Below are positions 28,932-40,701 of a DNA stretch of 64,000 nucleotides, one piece after another; the stretch's first letter is position 1, and the number at the start of each line of letters is the position of its first letter. The notes under the pieces are model-generated. The model was not told where the DNA came from, did not search any database, and worked only from the letters and a program-made list of their open reading frames with translations. The translations under genes were made by a program, and so were the position numbers. The stretch covers positions 162,084 to 226,083 of the forward strand of contig JXTC01000431.1 of NCBI GenBank assembly GCA_002914845.1. Direction: 5' to 3'. This DNA is from Trema orientale. Lineage: Eukaryota > Streptophyta > Magnoliopsida > Rosales > Cannabaceae.

Positions 28932-29176
28932 GGGCACCAATCCAGTAGGTATTTTTTTGTTTTTACCTATGCATAGGTATTAATTTGGCTAATGAAATTT
29001 TTTTTACACATTTTTTTATATTAAAAAGTAAGAGAGAGAAATAGTATTAATGATGCACGTCTTTTCATATAAATCATTATAGTCATTGGATCACCATTAG
29101 ATGATGATCTAACGGCTAAAAAAAAAATACCTACAGATAGGTAAAAAAAAAAAAAAAGCCTACTGGATTGACAACT
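28932..29176. mobile_element. MITE copy 2 (TIR family AATCCAGTAGGTA)
   Basis: Same terminal repeats as 24926-25168 (GGGCACCAATCCAGTAGGTA at the left, GCCTACTGGATTG at the right) and similar length. It lies inside the probable first intron of the RNL pseudogene. Confidence 0.72.
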
Positions 29177-31864
29177 TATATATATATCTCGATGAAGATA
29201 TTTAAATGATACAGAGGGAGACATTTAAATTGGTCAGAGATTTTGATGAGATTGTTGGTGATAATATTTAGTACGAAATTCCTTTTCCAGCATTTGTTAT
29301 CGGATTTGATAATCAACTGAAGATTTGAAAATAGAGCGTTATATATCTGTTATTATACTGAAAGATCTCGTTATCTATGTCAATGAATGAGACTGTACCT
29401 TAGTAGAGGTACTCCAAGAGGGTCTGGGAAGACCAGTCTGGCAACAATGCTATATTGGGATAAGCAAATCAAAGATTAGAGTTTGCATTATCATTTTTAG
29501 GAATAAATTTATATATTTTTTATTATTAAATATATATTACATCTATATGTTGTTATTTATATATATTTTTTACCTAACAGTTTGTATAATTAATTTGGAA
29601 GGAGGAATTCCAAAATATCTTTCTTTGTCATAGTTTCTAAATTTCCGAACTTTAATCTCATCATCCAAGAACTATATCATAAGATTCATAACAAAGATCT
29701 GGATGTTCCAGATTTGCAGAACAGAGAAGATGCAATTCAATCTCTAGAACATTTTTTGAGGAATTTTGGCCAAAAGCCCATGCTGGTGGTGCTTGATGAT
29801 GTGTGGTACTCTAATCGATAATTTCGATTTCAAATTATAAGATCTTGGTGACATCAAGATTCTCATTTTCGAGGGTTGGCACGAAATACATTTTGAAAGA
29901 ACTATGACAGCAAGATGAAATGGATCTTTCTTTTCCTTTATTACGCTTTTCTTGGAAATGTGGGTAATGGCACTATGCCGCCGGATCTTGTTAAAGAGGT
30001 GGAACAAATATAAGAAAGTTTTATTTAACTTTTTCTTTTCATTCAGAGGAATGTTGTTAATATTCTATTTTACGCTTTTTTTTTTTGTATTTTCTTAATC
30101 TCATTGTTTGACACGTAGATTTTATTATGAAAAAGAATGAGAAAAAGAATACATTTAATATTTTTCTTTCATTTATACAGTGATATTCAATTACAATCAT
30201 TTAGTATTAGAGCTGTAAAAATAGGTGAGTTAAGCCAAATAGATTGGGCTGGCCTTGATGTATAAATTTTAGACCGGGCCAGGCCCAGCATCCCACTTTT
30301 TCACCTCAAGTTGGTGTCTTGAATTGTAGGTGGTGGGACACTATAAGAGGGTTCCTCTTGCACTTAAATTGAGTGGCTCATTTCTACCTAACAAGCCTCT
30401 TCAGACCTGGGAAAGAGAAGTGAAAAAATGGTCTGGTATATCTACACTGGGATCCCAAATAGAGTTACTTGCATGCATGCAAGGCACTATAAACTTTTTA
30501 GATTTGAATGAACTATATTTAAACAATCTTTCATTGATCTCCATCCATTTGATGGATTTATCAGTGCTTCTACCCTTTTTGATCTACGGACACAAGTTTA
30601 TGACTTGACAGACAATGATGCTATTACATATCTGTATGACCTCATTGACCATAATCTACGCTGACTGCGCTTATTAATTTTCTGTAAGCTTAGTATTTAT
30701 ATTTACATGCTTGTTATATGAATTATGCTGACTCAGAGTCTCTTAATAAGTAAAATTTTTATATAGATCATTACAAGTTAGGTCTCTTCACCTCTTTATA
30801 CAACTTAGACACGCTTGCCCTATTGATAGTCGTCTTGATGAGTTAAAAGAAGGTTGAGGAAGATCTAAGCCTAACATGTATATTTGTGCACATAATTTTC
30901 TATCTAGTAGAATTATCCAATGCTTCTCATTGTGTTATTTTTATCCCATAAATTCAAAATGTATTTGTTTGTTCATTTCATGAAATGCATACAAACTGCT
31001 ATGATTGAATTGTTTTACCAAAGACTTGATTTCTTAACACAAGTTAGTTCTAATTTGTCAACAATAAATAGATGGTCACTCTATGGAGAGGAAGAGAATG
31101 AAACATTTGCTTACATCGAACTTTATCCACATGAAATGCTTCGAGTTATATATCTATCTGAGTAAGCAGGACACAAAATATTATTGGGTGATAACGATTA
31201 TGTACGCACACGAAAGAGATCTTCCCCCCAAGGTGGCTTGATAGCAATGAGCATGCAACTTGAAGTTGTGGCTCCATTTGTGTACTACTGCAACTCTTTT
31301 CACTTACTTGAGTTTGTTACCGAGATGGACAGACATAAGGTTCTAGTCATTACAAATGATAGTTCTCTGTCTGCAAAATTAATGAATTTTGATTTGCTTT
31401 CTTCTATGACTTGGGAGAATTAAATTGGAGAATATTAGATATTCGTTCATCGATGATAGAAGAATAAAGTTTGAGAATCTTCAAAAGTATCAATTATAGA
31501 TTGTGATGTATTTGAAGTTGGGATTTAGTTTTCACATTTTCCAGAAGTGTTTCCTAATCTCGTTGAATTAGAAATTAATGATGAAAGCAATTTTTGTTAT
31601 CTCTGTTATTCGGGAAATATTACAAACACCGTTTTTTGATGCAATCTTTGATCTGATTAGCCTAAGAAAGTTGTTCTTAAGATGCAATGCATATGTCAGG
31701 CTTTCAAAAATCAAGAAATTTGTCAACGTTGAGGAGCTAAGAGTTAGGTGTTGTCCAAATTTGTGGCTAAAAGACTTAATATGCAAGCTGTCAAACTTAA
31801 CCTTATTAGACATATATTTCAGTTTTGTTTAATTGAAATAAAAATAATTTTTTATTAAAAAAAT

Positions 31865-32475
31865 TTGATTTGGGCCAGACCTAGCCAAACGAGCTATGGG
31901 GTCGGGCCGGGTCAGATCGAGCCAGGCTGGGCAGCTCATTTTTTCACTTCTATTTGGTGTCTTGAATTGTAGGTGGTGAGACATTGCAAGTGGCTCCCCC
32001 TTGCACTTAAATTGATTAGCTCATTTCTACATAAAAAGCCTAGCCTCTACAAACCTGTGAAAGAGAAGTGAAGAAATGGTCTAGTACATCTATATTGGGA
32101 TCTCAAATGGAGTTGCTTGCGTGCAAGATACTATAGACCTTTTAGATTTGAATGAACCTACACTTAAAACAATTTTTCATTGATCTCATCTATTTGATGG
32201 ATTTATAAGTACTTCTACCCTTATTGATCTATGGACACAAGTCTATGACCTCAAAGACAATAATACCATTGCATATCTGTATGACTTCATCAAACCATAA
32301 TCTGTTGAATTTTGATCCTAGGTACGCTGACTGCTCCTATTAATTTTTTTGTAGATTTAGTATTTATATTTACATGCTCGTTATATGAATTTTATTGACA
32401 AGATTTCTTAGTAGGTGAAACCTCTATATAAAATCACTATAGACTAAGTCCCTTAATCTCTCTGTATAAAGATCA
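31865..32475 (+). pseudogene. Partial second copy of the RNL GxP / RNBS-D exon
   Basis: This region repeats about 30225-30810 at a distance of ~1.64 kb: the G+C-rich GGGCC lead-in, TTGGTGTCTTGAATTGTAGG, the GxP exon and the following intron start. A frame here reads CPLALKLI- and KKWS-like residues but is broken by indels. It is downstream of the LRR relic, so a piece of the middle of the gene was copied behind its end. Confidence 0.8.
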
Positions 32476-32559
32476 TTAAGGCTATGTCCTTCCTCTTTAG
32501 GAACAGGAGAACGATACCACTCAGACCTAATCCCAACTTTGACAGCTGAAGAGTGGGAA

Positions 32560-34021
32560 TGAAAGGTTATGTATTATAGAGAAACCATGTGCAAAAAGAG
32601 AGCATATTTTAGATTCTTTGAGACAAAAAATATTGTATCGAATTTCATTTTTGAAGGATGAAATTTGTATATATCTATTTACAAATGGGTTTTAAACAAA
32701 CACGACATGGACAAGATTAGCGGAAAAAAAAGAGATTGAAATGGGATTTACCTTATGTCCTTGATTGGCCCCAAGTTTCTTGGAATTTGGAGCTGGTTAT
32801 CCTTGGCCATGTTTCAAAATTTGAGTCTTTTGTTTCCTTCTATATTTTTAAGGTCTGTCTGTCTCAGAAATCAGAACCCCCCAGTACTTTGGACAGTGGA
32901 AGTAGAGGCTGTAATTATGTTTCCTTCAAGTGCTAAGGATAGAGTACAGAACGGTGTTGGACGATGTTCCACAAAATTTTCATTTCAGGATGAATATTAA
33001 TATTTAAATCTATGATCTTTGTTCTGTTTCGCTTGTATTTGCTTTCATCGTCTTGAGGCTTTAATGAAATCTCTCTTTATAAAAAAAAACCAGAAAGTAA
33101 AATCAAACACTTGCAAACCTAGGTTGGAAAAGCGACAGTTTTCTTTGTAGCATAATAAACTTCAATTGTACTACATGGTAGTAAATTGATGAATTCTGCT
33201 GCTTTTATAAACTTTTGGTTGTACAAGCATGAAGCATGCTAACTTTGGAGTCAAAAGCATTCCCTTGCATATAACGTAGAGGAACTTGTGTCATTAAATT
33301 AAAACCCCACTAAAAAAGAATAGATTCATACAACAAGTTACCAAGTTATTCAGCTAACAACATTACACTTTTTTCCCCCCTGAATCTATTCTATGCTACA
33401 AAACAAGAATAAGAAACAATAAGCCTAATACACCAACTGGGTTCTATTTTCTGTAGATTTGGTATGGTTTTTATTATAAAAACGCAATTTTTTAAATAGT
33501 AACTAACAACTGGTAGTTAATACTGGTAACTAGTAATTAAAAATATTTATAACTATTATATAATTGGTAACTATTAACCGATACCTAGTTTTCAGAAATT
33601 GGTAGCTAATAAATATTTTAAAAATAATATTTTTCTAAATTTTTTTTAAAAAGTGATATTTTTCAAATAAAAAGGGCGTTGAATTAGAGATTAAAACTGA
33701 CTTCTGTATTTTTGTAATTCTTTTTAGTTTTTATAGGTTAAAGTGTTAGAAAACCAAATGGACATGGGTAGGGACTAATTAGTCTAATTTAGGCCAAAAT
33801 ATCCTTTTTTTTATATTTTTTTCACATGATATTTTTGAGAGTGTCAAAATTTTTTTTTTTACTATTATATATGAGATTTCAAGGAGTTTTTCCTAGAAAT
33901 ATTTAAAGAAAAAACTATGTAAGTTCAGTTAGGTTGGCTGGGCGAGTTGGAACCTAAACCCGACTCGACCGAAATTTGAACGATCGGCTTGGTTTTAAGT
34001 TTTAACCTAATAGTATAATAT
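32560..34021. other. Spacer with a possible retroposed 3' end
   Basis: A short G+C-balanced patch (32740-33000) is followed by GGCTTTAATGAAATCTCTC and a poly-A run at 33080, which looks like the polyadenylated end of a retroposed sequence. I could not identify the source. A diverged copy of the 11215-11466 repeat is at 33495-33760. Confidence 0.35.
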
Positions 34022-34318
34022 ATTGAGAAATTTAGGTAGATGACCAAAATTTTAAATTTGATTAAGTAGATGTCCACTTTTAAAATTTTATAGCTAAATG
34101 TCCAGGTATATATATTTTTACACTTGGTAGATACGCATATCTACCAATTTTAGTTACTGTCTTGAAATACACTGGGTATATAATTTTTTATACTTGGTAT
34201 ATAAAATTTTACACTTGGTATATATGCATATATACCGGACATTTTGCTATAACATTTGACAAAGGGACATTTACTGAAATTGGGCCCAAAATTTGGTCAT
34301 ATTTCTATAAGCCCCTAG
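34022..34318. repeat. ~290-bp dispersed repeat, copy B
   Basis: Inverse copy of 24228-24522, starting GAGAAATTTAGGTAGATGAC and ending TTCTATAAGCCCC. Differences are few and scattered. Confidence 0.75.
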
Positions 34319-34508
34319 TATATTTCAGCATTTTCCTTCTCAGGATTGGTCAAATTTTAACTGGTTGTTGTTGTTGTTGTTTTTTTTTTTTGTTTTTTTG
34401 TTTTTTGGCAGTCCTAAAAAGGTCATCCTAAAAACTAGTGAAAAAAGAAAATCAACTGGACCAAAAAAAAAAATAAAAACTTTAAAAACCGTCCATTTCC
34501 TTACAAAC

Positions 34509-34669
34509 AATATGACTACTAATTCATTCTCAGTGGGTGGGTAAGGTGGGGTAGGAGTTGGATATTAAGCCTAGAGTTCAACTCCCAAGGTACGTGTGTT
34601 ATTTTCTTTTATTTGTAATAGGTGGCCCTACTTTTTTTTTAAAAAAAAAAATATGACTACTAATTCATT
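34509..34669 (+). mobile_element. SINE with 20-bp target duplication
   Basis: A 121-base insert (34529-34649) is flanked by two identical 20-base sequences (34509-34528 and 34650-34669). The insert contains a box A-like CAGTGGGTGGGTAAGG and a box B-like GAGTTCAACTCCC about 35 bases further, and it ends in T10 followed by A9-10. A long exact duplication, internal pol III boxes and an A tail define a SINE. No open frame is present. Confidence 0.8.
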
Positions 34670-36740
34670 ATTATTGAGCAAGTCTTTTTAATTTTTTTTA
34701 AATTTTAAATATAAGCGGTCACTTCAATTACCATTCTATATCTATATATATATATATTGTGTTGACATAAGAATCTGTGTTTTATTAAGAAGCCACTTAA
34801 CATAAGAATCTCAATTATTGAACAAGTTAATCAGTACTTGAAATTATTGATTCCTAGGACTAATATCCATAATAATTAACGTAATGTGTAACGTGACGTG
34901 TATGACATCTAAACTATGCATGCGCTGGCCACACATTACATATATGATATATTCAACCCCTTTTTACCAAAAAAAAAGAAAAAAGGATACATATTCAACC
35001 CCCAATGAAGGAAAAACAAAACCTAAATACTTAGTCATCCACTAATTTGATTGGATCCTTATTATTATAATCTCTCTGGAACAAATTAAATACAACAATT
35101 TATTGTTGCATGATTGTGAGTTTACTAAATTTTTCTGTAAATTAAGAGAGATCGAAAAAATAAGAGGCAAAATAAACTAATTAAAAAGACTGAATATTTT
35201 CACGAGATTTGTCTCTTTCGATGTATGGAAAGATTCTAGTTGAAAAAAAAAATAAAAACAACAAAAAGAAAAGAATATAATTGTGTTCAAAAGTTGGAGA
35301 TGATGTGACTATTAAAATTTATATACATATATCTACCAAATTAAAACCATAAAGTATGTGTCACACATTCTGTATTCTATAATAATTTATTGATGATTTA
35401 GTCGGTTAGCGTAGTAATATATGTCGCGTGCAATTCTACTATGAAAGCACCTTTCAGGATGGAAAAACAAAAATCTACTAAGAAAGCAATAAGAAGTAAG
35501 AACCATGCTTTTTAAATGTTCTAGCAAAAAATAAAAGGGATGGCTAGCTAGATTGCATAGCATTATGACAAAAAGAATAATCATCAAATCATGCTTTCAT
35601 TAAGGCATGACTCATAAATTGCACGAGATACCTCTCCGCGGCTACATGTAAGGCATGACTATTGATATAAGTTATAACTAGTTCAGGCATTATATAAGAA
35701 ATTTATTATATATCAATGGGCTAGATTAAATAACTATATCTTAATTATCAGGAATGCAATTGCTAGATTCGATGTTCTTCTAAATTATATACCTATATGT
35801 AGATTAAATAACTATGTGTAGGTTATTGCTTTATGTATATACAAACATACACAACAAAAATCTAAAAATTTATAATCAACATATAAAAATGTAAGGGGTG
35901 TGGCTTGAATGCCACCCCACTTTTTTGATGTCTATCATGTACATCATATTAAAATTTTTAATAAAATTAGTGGAGTTAAATTTTAAATGAATAGTAACTA
36001 TCAATTTATTGGCGTTAACTTTAAGCACAAACTTGGACACCAAAATTATTGGACATGATTTGAGTTCACAATAGGCACAGGAATCCCAGTTATTAAGTAA
36101 TGACCATATTCTTGAAAATTTCGTTTCTTCGCTTAATACATTCCCTTAATAATCCGCAACTAAAGTCTCTTTTAGTTTTTCTTTTCTTTTCTTTTTTTAC
36201 AAGAATAAGTAAAAACATTAAACATATGTATATATAATAAAAGAAAATAAATAAGTATTTCTATTACAACTCTGACTAAGACATAGGTTTAAGGTTCCCT
36301 ACTCCGTTTTTTGGGTATATGGGATTGTGATTATTCATTATATCACCATTGATTCTTTTTTCTTCAAAAAGAAGTTCCAGATAATTGGGCTTTATCTAGT
36401 GGGGTTCTTGAGAGAGAGAAAAAATATATATATATATATATACACACATATATACCTAAAGTGTTTGGTGAGCTGTTAAGGTTCTGTTTTGCATGTTTGT
36501 TAGCACCAAACCCTAAAACCAGACTGAATTACATATTTATTATGCAGTGACTTATATGGGATGTATATGCTCCTTTGTTAGACATCTAAATGAAAGGAAA
36601 TGCACGAAGAAGTGCCTTCGCTCCAAAAAATAAAAAAATTGAAAAAAAAAACCCTTAGTTAGGTTTGCTTTTTTCTTTTCTTTTAAGTTTATCCTTACTA
36701 ATCTCATCTTCTAAAAAGTGATACCGTGTACTGTGTGATT
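34670..36740. other. A/T-rich spacer
   Basis: No gene, tRNA or complete element is recognised. A short (TA)n/(AC) run lies at 36425-36450. Confidence 0.4.
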
Positions 36741-36745
36741 CAAAC

Positions 36746-37190
36746 TGTTGGAAGCGTGGGTGGCGGTGGTGCCGGATGAATCTTCAAACCTACCGCCGGT
36801 ATAAGAATCGCCTTGGTGCCTCACGTCCGTTGTAGAAAGACTCCTCTTTGTAAAACTCGCAGTTAGTGGCGTTACAAGAACAACCACTATAGATTCCACC
36901 ACTCAAGAGCACTCACTGGAATTCTTTAGGTAGAGAGAGAGAGAGGAGAGAGCATATTATTTCTGTACGATACTCAGCCTGTCAATTAATGAATTAATTG
37001 AGAGCGTACGTATCCTATCTATTCAAATACGGATATTCCCATATCCCTAAAGAATAGGAAAAATATCCCTAATTAATAGAGGCCTATCAGATATTCCACT
37101 CAAATATCTTATCTGATACGTAATCTACTCCAATTGGGCCATGTACCAACTATGGGCGCCCAATAGAAATTTTGGGCCAAAAGTCCAACA
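36746..37190 (-). repeat. Copia 3' LTR
   Basis: Starts TGTTGG and ends CCAACA on the + strand. Contains a (GA)n tract near 36933. Nearly identical to 43664-44107. Confidence 0.95.
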
Positions 37191-37203
37191 TCTCCCACTC
37201 ACA
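37191..37203 (-). other. Copia polypurine tract
   Basis: GAGTGGGAGATG on the minus strand directly before the 3' LTR, the expected primer for plus-strand DNA synthesis. Confidence 0.75.
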
Positions 37204-38289
37204 CATAGTGTGCATGATATCTCTCATCATCGTCCTACCAATAATTCCATTCATACTTGGCTAATGAGCAGTGTGACCGTTGAGCCACCTGCAAAAGAAA
37301 GTTCGGGAGTACTATACCAAATCTTATGAGGACCAGCATAGAACATCCCTAAGTGACTTATTCAGCCACATCGGATCTAGCACCTCCAATCCCTCATATC
37401 TATATTTGGGAGCTATGCAAAGACCCCTCTCGTTCTTATGTTCACAATTATACTGCTATACCTAGTAGCGATATAATTTGTCGACAGTAAACATAAAACT
37501 TGGATGTATTACTAAATAATCTTCCTTTCGTCCTCGAATCAATTAGCTTTGGTCTAATTGCTTTCCCAACAATGTCCCTTTAGGTCGAATCAACCATGAC
37601 CATAGAAGACATGTCAAAGTAGCATACATCAAACTTTCGCTTCATGAAACAGTCAAAAGTCACATAGGGCACGATAAAGTATGAGATCGAGTATAATGAT
37701 CTAGAAGGACTCACACAGTGAAGAAGCAGGGATCCATTCTTTCACTTCCTTATTTTGGTCGCTAAAGCACATGTGATATGAAACACATGCTACGGTGGGA
37801 TACTCCTTTAAAAAAGAGTGTATGCCTCCTTCCTAAAACACCGTATAGATCTTAGTCCAGTCACCTTCAAGCGCCTGACTCGAATTCTCTATATGCTCGC
37901 TTAATTCTAGCGCCATATTGAGTTTCGCATCTGGCTATCTAACGGGTCATATATGGATAGTGAGAACAATAGTTTATCCATAGTTGATCTTCTAAGATCT
38001 CATCTTGGCTCTTTCCAAGGCGACACTAAATTCACAATCTTTGCACTATAAGTGAAGTGTCTCATCTTTGCTCGCCGACTAGCGCCAAAGGTGATTTCTC
38101 GTGTAAGAGAGATAATTATTACCCGTTTGCATACTTTAAACTAATCATGGTTTACATATATATATGTGTGCTAAAATTCAGATATCATGTCACAACAAAA
38201 ATAGACAAAGAAATATTTATTCATAAAAGATATCCCAAATAACAAATATCTGATAGTGGTCAACTAAAAAAAAAAGTAAAGAAAGAAAG

Positions 38290-39588
38290 TCACAATCTAC
38301 GTAGTCCCAAACTCCTAACATGCGTTTGGTAAGCCTCTCGAGCAATAGGCTTAGTCAATAGATCAGCAACCATGTGACTTGTAGAAATGTGCTTCAGGAC
38401 CACCTCCTTTTGCGCAACCATATCACGAATGAAATGGTATCGAATGTCAATGTGTTTAGTTTTTCCATGGTATTTTGGGTCATTTGCATAACCTAACGCA
38501 GCCATGCTGTCACAATGTATAGTAACAGGCTCTAAAGCACGTGTGCCAACTCCAAGTTATGCAAGGAACCTCTTTAACTAAACACCTTCTTGTATAGCGG
38601 CTGAGCAAGTAACATACTCCGATTCCATAGTGGATAATGCTATACAGGACTGTTTCTTGCTGCTCCAAGATATGGCGCCATTGCTGAGCAAGAAAGCATA
38701 ACCAGAAATTGATTTGTGCTCATCTAAGTCACCACCCCAATCAGCATCACTATAGCCGATTAAGCGCAAATCCGACGCCTGATAGTAAAGCATGTAATCA
38801 GCAGTCCCTTTGAGGTATCGAAGTATTCTCTTCACTGCTTTCCAATCAGCAAGGCCGGGATTCGACTGGAATCGGCTGACTAACCCAATGACATAGCAAA
38901 TATCGGGCTGAGTACACATCATGGTGTACATCAAACTTCTAATAGCACTGGCATAGGGAACTCGAGCCATGTAATCTTTTTCCTCTTGAGTCTTTGGACA
39001 CATATCAAGGCTTAAGGCATNCTCAAAGTTTGAGGATAACCACGCCTTGGTGGTGACTATCATCTCCTTGTCGTTTCCAGCTAAAAGAATGTCGTCTACA
39101 TACAATGAAAGGATAAAAAAACTTTTCTTGGACCGTTTAACATACACACAGTGGTCTTCCTCAACCATCGTAAACCCATTAGAAATAATAGCTCGATGAA
39201 ATCTAAAGTACCACTGCCTAGATGACTGCTTTAAGCCATAAATAGAATAGCGAAGCTTGCAAATTTTGCGCTCTTGTCCTTTTGTCTCAAAGCCCTCAGG
39301 TTGATCCATATAGATCTCTTCATCTAGTTCTCCATTGAGAAATGCAGTTTTAACATCCATTTGGTAAAGTTCCAAGTCCAAATGAGCGACAATAGCTAGA
39401 ATTAGACGAATTGAGGCAAACCTCACTACTGGTGAGAAGGTCTCCTCATAGTCAATACCCTCCTTCTGGGTGTAGCCTTTAGCCATAAGTCGTACTTTGT
39501 ACCTTTCTATGGATCCGTCTGCCTGGCGTTTGACTTTTAGAACCCATTTGTTCCTAATATTCTTTTGCCCAGGTGGAAGATTCACCAA
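38290..39588 (-). pseudogene. Copia reverse transcriptase and RNase H (broken)
   Basis: The RT segment from [20 protein letters not shown] contains [20 protein letters not shown] and the catalytic [11 protein letters not shown]. It breaks at the ambiguous base 39021, where the frame jumps from WLSSNFE straight to ALSLDMCPKT; roughly fifty residues usually found between them are missing. The integrity of the rest is good up to AAIQEGV, where a tryptophan position is a stop (TAG). RNase H motifs SDADWGGD, STMESEYV and KTKHIDIRYHFIRD follow. It would copy element RNA into DNA if intact. Confidence 0.92.
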
Positions 39589-39591
39589 GTC

Positions 39592-40053
39592 TCAGACTTG
39601 ATTTTTCTTCATAGACTCCATCTCTTCAGTCATTGCAGCTTTCCATTTCTCAGAAACAGGAGATGAGAGTGCCTCTCGATAATTCTTAGGCTCATCTTCA
39701 TCCTGCGAAGTGCACATGAATGCTTCATCCTCAATCTCAAAATGACGACGAGAGACGCTTCCACGTTGGCTCTTACGCAGTTGTGGATTTTGAGAACCAA
39801 TATCTAATGGTACACTCCCACTAGGAATAGAGTCGCTCTCGATTTCTGAAGTTGAAAGTAGAGCGCCATCATTTGGTTCTTCAGTCTCATATAGTTCCAG
39901 GTTTCTATCCACATCTCCTCTTCTTGGAAATTCCTCCTCAAGAAAATCTACATCTCGTGACTCAATTTTAGTTACAGTTCCATCGGGTTGTTCACCAAGC
40001 ATTACATATCCCTTCGATTCATCAGAGTATCTAATGAATATGCATTTGTGCAC
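39592..40053 (-). pseudogene. Copia integrase C-terminal / linker region (broken)
   Basis: Continuous frame from VHKCIFIRYSDESKGYVM through an acidic linker to EMESMKKNQV. It is separated from integrase by a stop at 40108-40110 and from RT by TGA at 39592-39594, where family members have a tryptophan (QVWDLV). Typical of the region joining copia integrase and RT. Confidence 0.85.
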
Positions 40054-40110
40054 CCTTGGGCCTAACTTCCCATGCCTGTGAGAAGTAGTGTGAACATACC
40101 CCGCTGAACC

Positions 40111-40701
40111 CTATGGTCGTAAATGATCCAATTCGGGCTTTCGCCCTGTCCATTGCTCATAAGGGGTTGATGGAACTGATTTTGAGGGTACTCGATTAAG
40201 GATGTAAGCCGCAGTCAATAAAGCATCCCCCCAGAAAGATATTGGGAGGTTGGCCTGCGCCATCATCGACCTAACCATTTCTAACAACGTACGATTCCTT
40301 CTCTCCGCTACACCATTTTGCTGCGGAGTGCCAGGAATTGTTAGCTGTCGAAGAATACCTTTTTTATCACATAATTCTTTGAATTGCTCAGATAGATACT
40401 CGCGGCCACGGTCTGTCTTGAGAGTCTTGATGTTCTTCTCTGTTTGATTCTCAACCAAGTTCATAAATCGTCTAAAGCATTCCAATGATTCTGACTTATG
40501 AGAGATCAAATAGACGTAACTGTAGCGCATAAAGTCATCTATGAAAGTGATGAAATAGGTGGTTGGTCCACAGATGTCAGAATGTACTAGCTGCAGATGA
40601 ATCGTTACCCGTATGGCTTTTTCAAAAGGTTTCCTACTTTCCCGCCAAACAATGTTCGCAAGTGGACAAGTTAATTTTAGCGAGTTTTCCCAAGAGACCA
40701 T
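40111..40701 (-). pseudogene. Copia integrase core (broken)
   Basis: The catalytic acidic residues are present: D in LVHSDICGP, D in LKTDRGREYLS and E in QNGVAERRNRTL. A stretch of about ten residues usually found after SDICGP is deleted. A one-base shift near 40645 separates this frame from the preceding zinc-binding GAG-pre-integrase part (HARLGHIG ... CEHCLAGK). Confidence 0.88.

Larger units (their letters stand above)
27790..31835 (+). pseudogene. RPW8-NB-ARC-LRR (RNL helper-NLR type) pseudogene
   Basis: The motifs of an RNL protein occur in order but are interrupted by stops and frame changes. RPW8-like segment 27805-28059 (LINKGKKL ... VQAARDEKK). P-loop 29411-29475 (TPRGSGKTSLATMLYWDKQI). 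Start of the next exon and RNBS-A-like NLIIQELYHKIH near 29655. Kinase 2 near 29785 (PMLVVLDDVW). RNBS-B near 29838 (YKILVTSRFSFSRVGTKYIL), one frame away. GxP near 30330 (VGHYKRVPLALKLSGS). RNBS-D-like region to ~30660. LRR-like segments 31330-31820 (MDRHKVLVITN, FPNLVELEIN, ISLRKLFLRC, VEELRVRCCPNL). A/T-rich intron-like sequence separates the blocks, so this is a genomic relic and not a retrocopy. Intact ADR1/NRG1-type proteins act as calcium-channel-forming helpers for sensor NLRs; this copy cannot encode one. Exon ends are approximate. Confidence 0.85.

Noticed and set aside
32736..33000. Possible small gene on the plus strand
   Set aside because: Two overlapping short frames, no conserved motif and a poly-A end; more like a retroposed fragment than a gene.
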